Below, piece by piece: positions 5,888-11,791 of a DNA stretch of 11,791 nucleotides (position 1 is its first letter; each line of letters begins with the position of its first letter). Made by a program: the position numbers and the translations under genes. The notes below the pieces were generated by a model. That model had not been told where the DNA came from, did not search any database, and saw only the letters and a program-made list of their open reading frames with translations. The stretch lies in assembly GCA_027021085.1 (NCBI GenBank), contig JALUVB010000099.1, positions 1 to 11,791 on the forward strand. The letters are read 5' to 3'. This DNA comes from a bacterium. GTDB lineage: Bacteria > CAIJMQ01 > JAADFP01.

Positions 5888-7048
5888 ATGATTAAAGAAA
5901 TATTTATGCCGCAGTTAGGCCAGACCATGGAAGAAGGGGTAATAAGTAAGTGGTTGAAAAAGGAGGGGGAAAAGGTAGAGAAAGGGGAAGCTGTTTTAGA
6001 GATTGCCACGGATAAGGCAAATCTGGAAGTGGAATCGTTTCATAAAGGCTACCTGAGGAAAATTCTTTGCCCGGAAGGAAGCACAGTTCCGGTAACCCAG
6101 ACAATTGCCCTGATTACGGATGAGCCGGAGGAGGAAATCCCGGAAGATTATATTAAAAAGGTAATGAAAAAAGTGGAGAAGAAGGAAGCAAAAGAAGCAA
6201 AAACAGAAGTAAAGGAAGCAAAAGAAGCAAAAGCAGAAAAGAAAGCAGAACCACCCCGTGCAGGCAAGGTGAAGGCTTCTCCCCTGGCCAAAAAGATAGC
6301 CCGGGAAAAGGGAATAGACTTATCCAGGATACAGGGGACAGGTCCGGGTGGGAGGATTACCCGGGAAGATGTGCTCAGCTACATAGAGAGAGGGGAAGAA
6401 GAAGGAGAAAAGGAAGAAGTAGCCTTCACCCGGATAAGGGAAATTGTAGCCAGGAAAATGGTGGAAAGTAAACGAGATGCACCCCATTTTTATCTTAGTA
6501 TAGAAGTGGATATGAAAAAGGCGGGGGAGCTTAAAGAAAAAGAAGGCGTACCGTATTCGGCAGTGATTATAAAAGCGCTCTCTCTTGCTTTGAGAAAACA
6601 TGCCTGGATGAGGAGCGTGTGGGAGAACGGAGACTTAAAAGAACGGGATTCAGTAGATATAAATGTAGCTATTGATACCCCGGAGGGTCTCTATGCTCCA
6701 CTGATAAAGAAAGCAGACACAAAAAACATAAAAGAGATAGCCAGGGAAGTTAAGGCTCTATCCCTGAAAGCCAGGGAAGGGAAACTGTCCCCCCAGGAAC
6801 TTGGGATAGGTGTTTTCACCCTCTCCAATCTGGGAATGTTCGGCATAGATTCCTTCTCTGCCATTATTGTCCCCGGGCAGTCCGGGATAATGGCGGTGGG
6901 AGAAATAAAAGAAAGGGTGGTGGTAAAGGAAGGAATGATAGGAATAAGGCCTATCATGAAGGTAGTGGTTTCCTGTGACCACCGGGTGGTGGATGGTGCT
7001 ACGGGGGCAAAGTTCTTACAGACTTTTAAGAAAACACTGGAAGAGTAG
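5888..7048 (+). CDS. 2-oxoacid dehydrogenase complex E2 (dihydrolipoamide acyltransferase)
   Basis: A 386-residue core subunit that takes an acyl group from E1 on a swinging lipoyl arm and passes it to CoA. Domains in order: lipoyl domain at 2-77 with the lipoylated lysine K43 in ATDKAN; an unusual K/E/A-rich linker at about 86-125 built on a tandem repeat; a peripheral subunit-binding domain at 129-166 (SPLAKKIAREKGIDLSRI, then GTGPGGRITREDV); and the catalytic acyltransferase domain at 180-386 with FTLSNLGMFGIDSF (310-323) and the active-site DHRVVDG (364-370, H365 and D369). All key residues are present, so it should be active. The ATG at 5888 has AAGGAG at 5874-5879. No E1 or E3 gene lies nearby, so the substrate (pyruvate, acetoin, branched-chain) cannot be told. 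Confidence 0.93.
   Translation: MIKEIFMPQLGQTMEEGVISKWLKKEGEKVEKGEAVLEIATDKANLEVESFHKGYLRKILCPEGSTVPVTQTIALITDEPEEEIPEDYIKKVMKKVEKKEAKEAKTEVKEAKEAKAEKKAEPPRAGKVKASPLAKKIAREKGIDLSRIQGTGPGGRITREDVLSYIERGEEEGEKEEVAFTRIREIVARKMVESKRDAPHFYLSIEVDMKKAGELKEKEGVPYSAVIIKALSLALRKHAWMRSVWENGDLKERDSVDINVAIDTPEGLYAPLIKKADTKNIKEIAREVKALSLKAREGKLSPQELGIGVFTLSNLGMFGIDSFSAIIVPGQSGIMAVGEIKERVVVKEGMIGIRPIMKVVVSCDHRVVDGATGAKFLQTFKKTLEE
6182..6241 (+). repeat. 30-bp tandem duplication in the E2 linker
   Basis: Two in-frame copies (6182-6211 and 6212-6241), with the first 21 bases identical and four mismatches in the rest. They encode KEAKEAKTEV and KEAKEAKAEK (residues 99-108 and 109-118). Such charged alanine-rich linkers tether lipoyl domains; slippage between copies would change linker length without breaking the frame. 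Confidence 0.8.
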
Positions 7049-7059
7049 GGGTGTTCTCT

Positions 7060-7350
7060 TTGAAAGAGAATAAAAACCTTAAAGAGGCAGGTAAGAAGCG
7101 GGTGGGCTTTTTTGTCTCTATTGTGCTGCTTTTTGGAATTGGCGGGGGGGTTATCAGCGAAATCTTAGAAATGGTGATGGAGGAAGGGAAATTCCGCGAT
7201 ATTCTTACGCATGGAATAGAATTGTACATGAAGCCAGTGGAGATTAACCTCGCGGTAATAAATCTTACCTTTGGTCTGGGGATTAAGTTTACCCTGCTCT
7301 CTGTCCTTTTTATGTTTTTAGGAGGATGGCTTTACTATAAAGCAAGATGA
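7060..7350 (+). CDS. DUF4321 small membrane protein
   Basis: A 96-residue protein (99 if the in-frame GTG at 7051 is used). I prefer the TTG at 7060 because AGGGG at 7047-7051 then sits 8 bases upstream, while the GTG has only a poor site. Two predicted membrane segments: about residues 15-30 (VGFFVSIVLLFGIGGG) and about 75-92 (FTLLSVLFMFLGGWLYY). Between them is the conserved pattern INLAVINLTFGLGIKF, which matches my recollection of DUF4321. The role of this family is unknown. The gene starts 11 bases after the E2 stop and overlaps aroC by ATGA, so it is translationally coupled to chorismate synthase. Confidence 0.72.
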   Translation: MKENKNLKEAGKKRVGFFVSIVLLFGIGGGVISEILEMVMEEGKFRDILTHGIELYMKPVEINLAVINLTFGLGIKFTLLSVLFMFLGGWLYYKAR

Positions 7351-8498
7351 TAAGATTTCTTAGTGCAGGCGAATCACACGGCAGAGCTGTAGTCTTTATC
7401 CTGGAAGGTATCCCGGCGGGATTTCCCCTGAATTTTGATTTCATAAATAAAGAGCTCGCCCGCAGGCAGAACTTTTTTGGCCGGGGAGGCAGGATGAAGA
7501 TTGAAAAGGACAGGGTGGAGATAATTGCAGGAGTAAGGGGTGGGGAAGCACTTGGGTCTCCCTTATGTTTTATCATCTGGAATAAAGATTGGGAGAACTG
7601 GGAAGAAGTGATGCATCCTGTAGAAAAATCTTCCACCCCGCCGGTTACCCGTCCCCGTCCCGGGCATGCTGACCTGGCAGGGATAATGAAATTTCTCCAG
7701 GGGGATATCCGAAACATTCTGGAAAGGGCAAGTGCCCGGGAAACGGCAGCGAGAGTAGCCGCAGGTGCGGTATGCAAGCTCTTTCTCCAGGGATTGGGGA
7801 TGGAAGTCTGGGGTTGGGTAGAAGAAATAGGCGGGGTAAAGGCAGAGTGGGGATCCCTTTCCCGGGAAGAGATTAAACGCAGAATTTATGCCTCTTCCCT
7901 GCTCACTCCTGACCCGCAGGCTGAAAAAGAGATGAAAAGTGTTATAGAGAAGGCCGGCCGGGAAGGCGATACCTTAGGAGGTGTGTTTCGCGTAATAGTA
8001 GATAGTCCTCCGCCCGGGCTGGGGAGTTTCACGCAGTGGGATTTGAGGCTGGATGCTTTGCTGGCGCAAGCCGTAATGAGCATTCCCGCGGTAAAGGGAG
8101 TGGAGATAGGAGAAGGATTCCGCCTGGGGAGGCTGAGGGGTTCAGAGGCAATGGATGAGATATTTTTTGAAAACGGGAAGTTCAGGAGGGGTTCCAATCG
8201 CATGGGAGGAACAGAGGGGGGTATTTCCAACGGGGAGGAGATACTGGTGCGTGCGGTAATGAAGCCTATCCCCACGCAGAAAAAGCCTCTTTCCACGGTG
8301 GATATTCGTACAAAGGAGCAGGCTGGCTCCTGGGTAGAACGGGGAGATGTAACCGCGGTTCCTTCCTGCTGTGTGGTGGCAGAAGCTATGGTGGCTTTGA
8401 CTGTAAGTAATGAAATAAAGAGAAAATTCGGTGGTGATTCATGGGAAGAGCTGAGAAGCAATTACCACGGGTACCGGGAGAAAGTGGAGAAATTATAA
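7347..8498 (+). CDS. aroC: Chorismate synthase
   Basis: A 383-residue enzyme that converts 5-enolpyruvylshikimate-3-phosphate to chorismate, the last step of the shikimate pathway, using reduced FMN. Conserved family signatures are all visible: GESHG (8-12, with H11), GRGGRMKIEKD (45-55), RPRPGHADL (102-110, with H107), ERASARETAARVAAGA (126-141), GDTLGGVFRV (207-216), NRMGGTEGGISNGE (284-297) and RGDVTAVPSCCVVAEAMVAL (332-351). Length and motif order fit a monofunctional enzyme; no flavin-reductase domain is fused. Reduced FMN must therefore come from elsewhere, easily in an anaerobe. It overlaps DUF4321 by four bases and the next gene by one (TAATG). No other shikimate genes are in view, so it is scattered away from its pathway. 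Confidence 0.96.
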   Translation: MIRFLSAGESHGRAVVFILEGIPAGFPLNFDFINKELARRQNFFGRGGRMKIEKDRVEIIAGVRGGEALGSPLCFIIWNKDWENWEEVMHPVEKSSTPPVTRPRPGHADLAGIMKFLQGDIRNILERASARETAARVAAGAVCKLFLQGLGMEVWGWVEEIGGVKAEWGSLSREEIKRRIYASSLLTPDPQAEKEMKSVIEKAGREGDTLGGVFRVIVDSPPPGLGSFTQWDLRLDALLAQAVMSIPAVKGVEIGEGFRLGRLRGSEAMDEIFFENGKFRRGSNRMGGTEGGISNGEEILVRAVMKPIPTQKKPLSTVDIRTKEQAGSWVERGDVTAVPSCCVVAEAMVALTVSNEIKRKFGGDSWEELRSNYHGYREKVEKL

Positions 8499-9571
8499 TG
8501 GAGAAAGAAAAGAGAGTCTTTATAGCTGCTACGCGACAAAATGACGGGAAAACCGTTATATCTCTCGGATTGACCATGAGTTTCTTGGAGCATACCTCCA
8601 GGATAGGATTCATTAAACCAGTAGGACAGAGGTACATAGTGGTGGAGGGTAAACAGGTGGACGAAGATTCTGTCCTGGTTAGTAAAGTATGTAATCTTAA
8701 ATTCAATCTCACGGACATGAGCCCCATTGCAGTGGAGAGAGGCTTTACGGAGAAGTTTGTGGAGAAGGGGCATGCGGAAGACCTGGAGAAAAGGATACTG
8801 GATTCCTACGGCAAGATTGCAAAAGGCAACGAGCTGGTGATAATAGAGGGCACGGGGCATGCCGGAGTGGGGGCAATATTCAAGTTGCACAATGCCAGGG
8901 TGGCAAAACTTCTTCAGGCCAAGGTGGTGCTTATCAGTGTGGGGGGGATAGGAAAACCGTTTGACGAAATCATGTTAAACCATGCCCTTTTTTCCCGGGA
9001 AGGGGTGGAAATTCTCGGGGTGATAATCAATAAAGTGCTTCCGGAAAAAATGGATAAAGTAAACAGGATACTAAGAAAGGCCCTGCAAAGAGAAGGGATA
9101 AAACTACTGGGCGTTGTCCCCTATATGAAAATCCTTTCCTCGCCCACCATTACCCAGGTTTTTGATGCTTTGAAGGGGGAATTACTTTCTGGTGATAACT
9201 TGAACCGGAGGGTGGATAATATTGTGGTAGGAGCCATGGCTCCCCATCACGCGCTTTCTTATTTTGCCCCCGGCTCGTTGGTGATTACTCCCGGAGACAG
9301 GGAAGATATTATTCTTGCTGCCATGGCTAAATCTCATGACATCGTGGCTCTTGTGCTCACCTGCAACCAGACTCCCCACCACACTGTCCTGGAGCTGGTA
9401 AGAAAAGCAGGGTTCCCGGTAATGAAGGTAGCTACGGATACCTATACCACAGCCTCCCGTATTCATGACCTGGTAGTAAAGATAAGTCCGGAAGACAGGG
9501 AGAAAATTGATGTAATTGGCTCCCTGGTTAAGCAGTATGTAGGAGTGGAGGAAATTTACCGTGCATTATAA
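8498..9571 (+). CDS. BioD-like P-loop / DRTGG domain protein
   Basis: A 357-residue protein like the N-terminal region of long phosphotransacetylases (COG0857 type), but without the acetyltransferase domain. Residues 6-200 form a BioD/CobB-like ATPase: a divergent P-loop ATRQNDGKT (11-19), FIKPVGQRY (37-45) and the family motif VIIEGTGHAGVG (113-124). Residues about 215-320 form a DRTGG domain, with TPGDREDIILAAM. In related proteins these parts are thought to sense metabolites or nucleotides and regulate; no direct reaction is known for free-standing versions. It is not dethiobiotin synthetase, since the DRTGG half is absent there. The ATG at 8498 overlaps the aroC stop by one base and has GGAGA at 8486-8490; the longer frame to 8441 would run inside aroC. 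It overlaps nfnA by 11 bases. Confidence 0.85.
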   Translation: MEKEKRVFIAATRQNDGKTVISLGLTMSFLEHTSRIGFIKPVGQRYIVVEGKQVDEDSVLVSKVCNLKFNLTDMSPIAVERGFTEKFVEKGHAEDLEKRILDSYGKIAKGNELVIIEGTGHAGVGAIFKLHNARVAKLLQAKVVLISVGGIGKPFDEIMLNHALFSREGVEILGVIINKVLPEKMDKVNRILRKALQREGIKLLGVVPYMKILSSPTITQVFDALKGELLSGDNLNRRVDNIVVGAMAPHHALSYFAPGSLVITPGDREDIILAAMAKSHDIVALVLTCNQTPHHTVLELVRKAGFPVMKVATDTYTTASRIHDLVVKISPEDREKIDVIGSLVKQYVGVEEIYRAL

Positions 9572-10409
9572 GGATAACCAGATACTGGAAAAGAAGAACA
9601 TAGGCGAGAATATAAAATCTTTTCGTATATATTCCCCGGCAATAGCCGGCGCCGCTTTACCCGGGCAATTTGTAATATTAAGACTGCATGAAAGGGGGGA
9701 AAGGTTTCCCCTCACTCTCTGCAATTGGGACAAAGATAAAGGATGGATACAACTGGTGGTGCAGGAAGTGGGCAAATCTACCAGAGAGCTGGGCATGATG
9801 GGGGAGGGCGAGGTAATCATGGATATATTGGGTCCCCTGGGCAAGCCGGCTGAGATTGAGAAATGGGGCAGGGTAATCTGTGTGGCAGGAGGGGTAGGTA
9901 CAGCGGAAATGTATCCGGTGGCCAGGGCAATGCAGGAAGCCGGGAACGAAGTAACAGGGATAATTGGTTTTAGAAGCGAAAAGCAGGTAATACTTAAGGA
10001 AGAGCTGGAAGAGGTAATGAAAGAGCTGTTTATTACCACTGAGGATGGTTCGGTGGGGATAAAGGGCCTGGTAACCGATGTCTTGCAGAAGCTCCTGAAA
10101 GAGGGAACAATAAGTCTAGTCTATTCTGTGGGGCCATTGATAATGATGAAAGTTGTTTCCGAGATGACCAGGGAATTTGCTGTGCCTACAGTAGTCTCCT
10201 TGAATCCTATAATGGTGGATGGCACGGGTATGTGCGGAGGATGCCGGGTAAAGGTGGGAGATGAGATTAAATTTGCTTGTGTGGATGGGCCTGAGTTTGA
10301 TGGCCATAAAGTTGATTTTACCGAATTGATGGTTCGTAACAAAAGGTTCCAGGAGGAGGAAAAATGCGCCCTGGAAAGATTTCTTAAAGGAGGGAAGGAT
10401 GGGCAGTGA
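9561..10409 (+). CDS. nfnA: NfnA-type ferredoxin:NADP+ oxidoreductase small subunit (FAD/NAD-binding)
   Basis: A 282-residue flavoprotein of the sulfide dehydrogenase/dihydroorotate dehydrogenase electron-transfer family. In NfnAB it binds NADH, FAD and a [2Fe-2S] cluster and takes part in electron bifurcation between NADH, ferredoxin and NADPH. Visible: FAD-binding ERFPLTL (47-53), VVQEVGKSTRELG (66-78), the nucleotide-binding VAGGVGTAEMYPVARAM (108-124), and the cluster region with D220, C225, C228 and C240 (VDGTGMCGGCRV, then FACVDGPEFDGHKVDF). The GTG at 9561 is preceded by GGAGG (9547-9551). Its expected partner, the NfnB/GltA-like large subunit, begins at 11573, but the exbB/exbD pair lies between them. 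It overlaps exbB by 11 bases. A PyrK role is less likely since no pyrD is adjacent. Confidence 0.88.
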   Translation: MHYKDNQILEKKNIGENIKSFRIYSPAIAGAALPGQFVILRLHERGERFPLTLCNWDKDKGWIQLVVQEVGKSTRELGMMGEGEVIMDILGPLGKPAEIEKWGRVICVAGGVGTAEMYPVARAMQEAGNEVTGIIGFRSEKQVILKEELEEVMKELFITTEDGSVGIKGLVTDVLQKLLKEGTISLVYSVGPLIMMKVVSEMTREFAVPTVVSLNPIMVDGTGMCGGCRVKVGDEIKFACVDGPEFDGHKVDFTELMVRNKRFQEEEKCALERFLKGGKDGQ

Positions 10410-11022
10410 GGCAACAATGAATCTCTGGGAATTGATAAAAAGCGGTGGCTGGGTAATGGGCATAATAATACTTCTTTCCGTGCTTACTCTGTACTTAATT
10501 ATTAAATTCCTTTTACTTTTCCGGAGTAAAAATTTAAGAGACGAAGTATTTGAAAGAAATCTTCTGGAATTGGTAGAAGAGGGTAATGCCCATAAAATCC
10601 ATTCTTTCTGCAAGAGGAGTCCTAACTTCTTTGCCCGGATTATAGAGAAGTCCTACACCCAGAATCCTCAGGAATGGGCCAAGAGAATAGAGGAAGAGGG
10701 CAGAAGGTTGTCTCTCCAGCTGCACCAGGGTATTCGTTACCTGGCAGATATTGGCGTTATTGCTCCCATGCTGGGTCTTTTGGGGACAGTTTTAGGGATG
10801 ATGCAGGCATTCCAGGTGGTAGCATATGAGACTGGCATTGCCAAGCCGGTAATGTTAGCCGCAGGAATATCCAAGGCACTGGTTACCACGGCAGCAGGCT
10901 TGATAGTAGGCATCCCGGCCATGGCGTTTTATTTCTATTTCCGGGGTAAGGTAGCTCTGACCATCCCGGAGTGGGAGAGACTGGGGGAGGAGACAGTAAA
11001 GAAGGCAAAACACGAAGAGTAA
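10399..11022 (+). CDS. exbB: MotA/TolQ/ExbB proton channel family protein
   Basis: A 207-residue inner-membrane protein of the ExbB/TolQ/MotA family, which forms with ExbD a proton-driven rotor that energises TonB-dependent uptake or Tol-Pal. Three membrane segments are visible: residues about 17-41, 116-139 and 154-182. The conserved core LADIGVIAPMLGLLGTVLGMMQAF (115-138) and GISKALVTTAAGLIVGIPAM (156-175) are diagnostic. A cytoplasmic loop (about 43-112) lies between the first two segments. The ATG at 10399 has AGGAGG at 10388-10393 and lies within the end of nfnA; an alternative ATG at 10417 has a weaker site. No tonB, tolA or receptor gene is in the window, so ExbB, TolQ or another specialised use cannot be told apart. 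It is followed by a 19-codon mini-ORF and exbD. Confidence 0.9.
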   Translation: MGSEATMNLWELIKSGGWVMGIIILLSVLTLYLIIKFLLLFRSKNLRDEVFERNLLELVEEGNAHKIHSFCKRSPNFFARIIEKSYTQNPQEWAKRIEEEGRRLSLQLHQGIRYLADIGVIAPMLGLLGTVLGMMQAFQVVAYETGIAKPVMLAAGISKALVTTAAGLIVGIPAMAFYFYFRGKVALTIPEWERLGEETVKKAKHEE

Positions 11023-11029
11023 GGAAGGA

Positions 11030-11089
11030 ATGACAAATAAAACTCAAATCCCGGTCTCTGAATCACGGGCAAAGAAAAGGGAAAAATGA
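11030..11089 (+). CDS. 19-codon mini-ORF coupled to exbD
   Basis: The frame opens at the ATG at 11030, right behind a repeated AAGGAAGG (11021-11028), and reads 19 residues, ending in a basic stretch (SRAKKREK). Its stop TGA at 11087-11089 overlaps the exbD ATG at 11086-11088 in an ATGA, the classic arrangement for translational coupling. exbD has its own AAGGG at 11077-11081 with a tight 4-base spacing. The short frame may serve only to bring ribosomes to exbD and balance the ExbB:ExbD ratio, or be chance. It has no recognisable protein family. Confidence 0.3.
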   Translation: MTNKTQIPVSESRAKKREK

Positions 11090-11502
11090 GGTTTGATTTC
11101 CCGGAGGAAGAACACCAGGGATTTCAAGTTGCTCCCCTGGTAGATATTTTTTTCCTGGTATTAATATTTTTTATGACGGCTTCAATTTTCTACCAGATGG
11201 AATCTGAATTGCCTTTGAACCTGCCCGTAGCCAGCGAAGGAAAATTTCTTCCCCGCACCCCCGGGAAGATTATAATAAATGTGGACAGTAAAGGCACAAT
11301 AGTTATAAATGAGAAGACATATGCCCTAAAAGAGCTGGAAAACCTTTTGAGGAAGCTGGTTTCCCTTTTCCCGAATCAGGGGGTTATTATCAGGGGGGAT
11401 AAGGGCGTTCCCTACGGGAAAATAGTAGCCATCCTCAATGCCTGTGCAAAGGTTGGTATATGGAATGTATCTTTTACCACCATAAAGGAGAGTAAAAAGT
11501 AA
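11086..11502 (+). CDS. exbD: ExbD/TolR family biopolymer transport protein
   Basis: A 138-residue single-pass inner-membrane protein, partner of the ExbB channel. Residues 1-15 are cytoplasmic; the membrane segment is about 16-35 (APLVDIFFLVLIFFMTASIF) and carries the essential proton-carrying aspartate D20. The rest (about 40-138) is a periplasmic domain of the ExbD/TolR type, including IIINVDSKGTIVINEKTY (62-79), VIIRGDKGVPYGKIVAILNACAKVGI within 100-125, and a final beta-strand. Length is normal. The short N-terminus before the membrane segment confirms the ATG at 11086. Its stop codon sits inside the first unit of a degenerate heptamer array. Confidence 0.9.
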   Translation: MRFDFPEEEHQGFQVAPLVDIFFLVLIFFMTASIFYQMESELPLNLPVASEGKFLPRTPGKIIINVDSKGTIVINEKTYALKELENLLRKLVSLFPNQGVIIRGDKGVPYGKIVAILNACAKVGIWNVSFTTIKESKK

Positions 11503-11538
11503 ACAATAGTAGTGAGTAATGGGTAGATAGTAGCGAGG
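11498..11538 (+). repeat. Degenerate AGT heptamer array after exbD
   Basis: Units read AGTAAAC (11498-11504), a six-base AATAGT, then AGTGAGT (11511-11517), AATGGGT, AGATAGT and AGCGAGG (to 11538). AGTGAGT is identical to a unit in the array at 4755-4789. As there, the first unit covers the upstream gene's stop codon (TAA at 11500-11502). The array is less regular than the first. Confidence 0.5.
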
Positions 11539-11539
11539 G

Positions 11540-11565
11540 GGATACAGGAGCAGGATACAGGGAGG
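11540..11565 (+). repeat. Short direct repeat (GGATACAGG x2) before nfnB
   Basis: GGATACAGG occurs at 11540-11548 and again at 11553-11561, a 13-base period. The second copy runs into the GGAGG (11561-11565) that serves as the ribosome-binding site for the next gene. Probably a small local duplication. Confidence 0.5.
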
Positions 11566-11572
11566 AATTAAA

Positions 11573-11791
11573 GTGAGAGTACAGATGAGAAAACGAGATC
11601 CAGGAAAAAGAGCCAGGAGCTTTGAAGAGGTAGCATTAGGATATTCTCCCGAAGAGGCGCTAAAAGAATCTGAGCGGTGTCTTCTCTGCAAAAGACCGCT
11701 GTGTGTAAAGGGATGCCCGGTGGAAATTGATATCCCCGGATTCATAAGGGAAATAAAGGAAAACAGATTCCTCGAGGCTTTAAAGATAATA
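11573..11791 (+). CDS. nfnB: NfnB/GltA-like NAD(P)-dependent glutamate-synthase-type large subunit, partial
   Basis: The first 73 codons of a gene cut by the window edge. The GTG at 11573 is chosen because GGAGG (11561-11565) lies 7 bases upstream; an in-frame ATG at 11585 is the alternative. After a basic RKRDPGKRARSFEEVALGY start, the reading has ERCLLCKRPLCVKGCPVEID (35-54), with C36, C39, C44 and C48 forming the N-terminal Fe-S motif typical of the small subunit of glutamate synthase and of the NfnB (NfnL) flavoprotein. With nfnA upstream, the likely product is the large subunit of the NADH-dependent reduced ferredoxin:NADP+ oxidoreductase. Glutamate synthase small subunit or another GltD-like protein cannot be excluded without the rest. 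Confidence 0.8.
   Translation, partial: MRVQMRKRDPGKRARSFEEVALGYSPEEALKESERCLLCKRPLCVKGCPVEIDIPGFIREIKENRFLEALKII

Noticed and set aside
7310-7777. 155-codon minus-strand frame at the start of aroC
   Set aside because: Shadow of aroC; composition typical of antisense frames in purine-rich genes.
7886-8461. 191-codon open frame on the minus strand
   Set aside because: It lies wholly inside aroC, whose plus-strand product carries all chorismate synthase signatures; the antisense product is Ser/Thr/Pro-rich low complexity with no family resemblance.
8441-8497. Upstream extension of the BioD-like gene into aroC
   Set aside because: The extra 19 residues would overlap aroC and have no counterpart in the family; ATG 8498 has GGAGA in place and a one-base stop/start overlap.
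8498-9571. Calling this gene bioD or pta
   Set aside because: It has a DRTGG domain missing from BioD and lacks the phosphate acetyltransferase domain of Pta.
10116-10613. 165-codon minus-strand frame across nfnA and exbB
   Set aside because: Antisense to two well-supported genes, no recognisable domain, no ribosome-binding site of note.

Overview
The window looks like a chromosomal stretch from an anaerobic, probably diderm (two-membrane) bacterium, quite possibly an uncultivated lineage. The signs are an NfnAB-type electron-transfer enzyme (small subunit complete, large subunit cut by the right edge), a two-cluster ferredoxin-flavodoxin protein, an acetogen-like MetF, and an ExbB/ExbD pair, which normally energises outer-membrane processes. 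I cannot assign a phylum from the sequence alone. No rRNA, tRNA, CRISPR array, prophage or intact insertion sequence is visible.

Left part (about 1-2408, minus strand): a three-gene run read right to left. It encodes a GT4-type glycosyltransferase, a DUF2007 protein with a C-terminal zinc ribbon, and an EFR1-type flavodoxin/ferredoxin fusion. The last two genes overlap by ATGA. Positions 2409-2833 form a 425-bp divergent spacer. It holds a possible promoter, a strong Shine-Dalgarno sequence followed by only a 7-codon frame, and what may be broken coding fragments, including a small hydrophobic frame.

Middle (2834-4756, plus strand): a compact Ski2/Mtr4/HelY-like superfamily 2 helicase. It is followed by a 190-bp spacer with five tandem AGT-type heptamers starting over the helicase stop codon, an 8-bp inverted repeat, and a good extended -10 promoter for the next gene.

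Right part (4947-11791, plus strand): one tightly packed, apparently co-transcribed run. The order is metF (methylenetetrahydrofolate reductase), an orphan 2-oxoacid dehydrogenase E2 (lipoyl acyltransferase), a DUF4321 membrane protein, aroC (chorismate synthase), a BioD-like/DRTGG P-loop protein, nfnA, exbB, exbD and the start of nfnB/gltA. Gaps are short and several genes overlap by 1-11 bases. The theme is central anaerobic metabolism: C1-folate reduction, acyl transfer via lipoate, aromatic amino-acid precursor synthesis and NADH/ferredoxin/NADPH electron exchange.

I do not see a clearly new defence or mobile system. The points most worth a second look are the ExbB/ExbD pair lying between the two Nfn subunits, the E2 without E1/E3 directly behind metF, heptamer arrays that begin on the stop codons of two unrelated genes, a 19-codon mini-ORF coupled to exbD, and the decayed-looking divergent spacer at 2409-2833.
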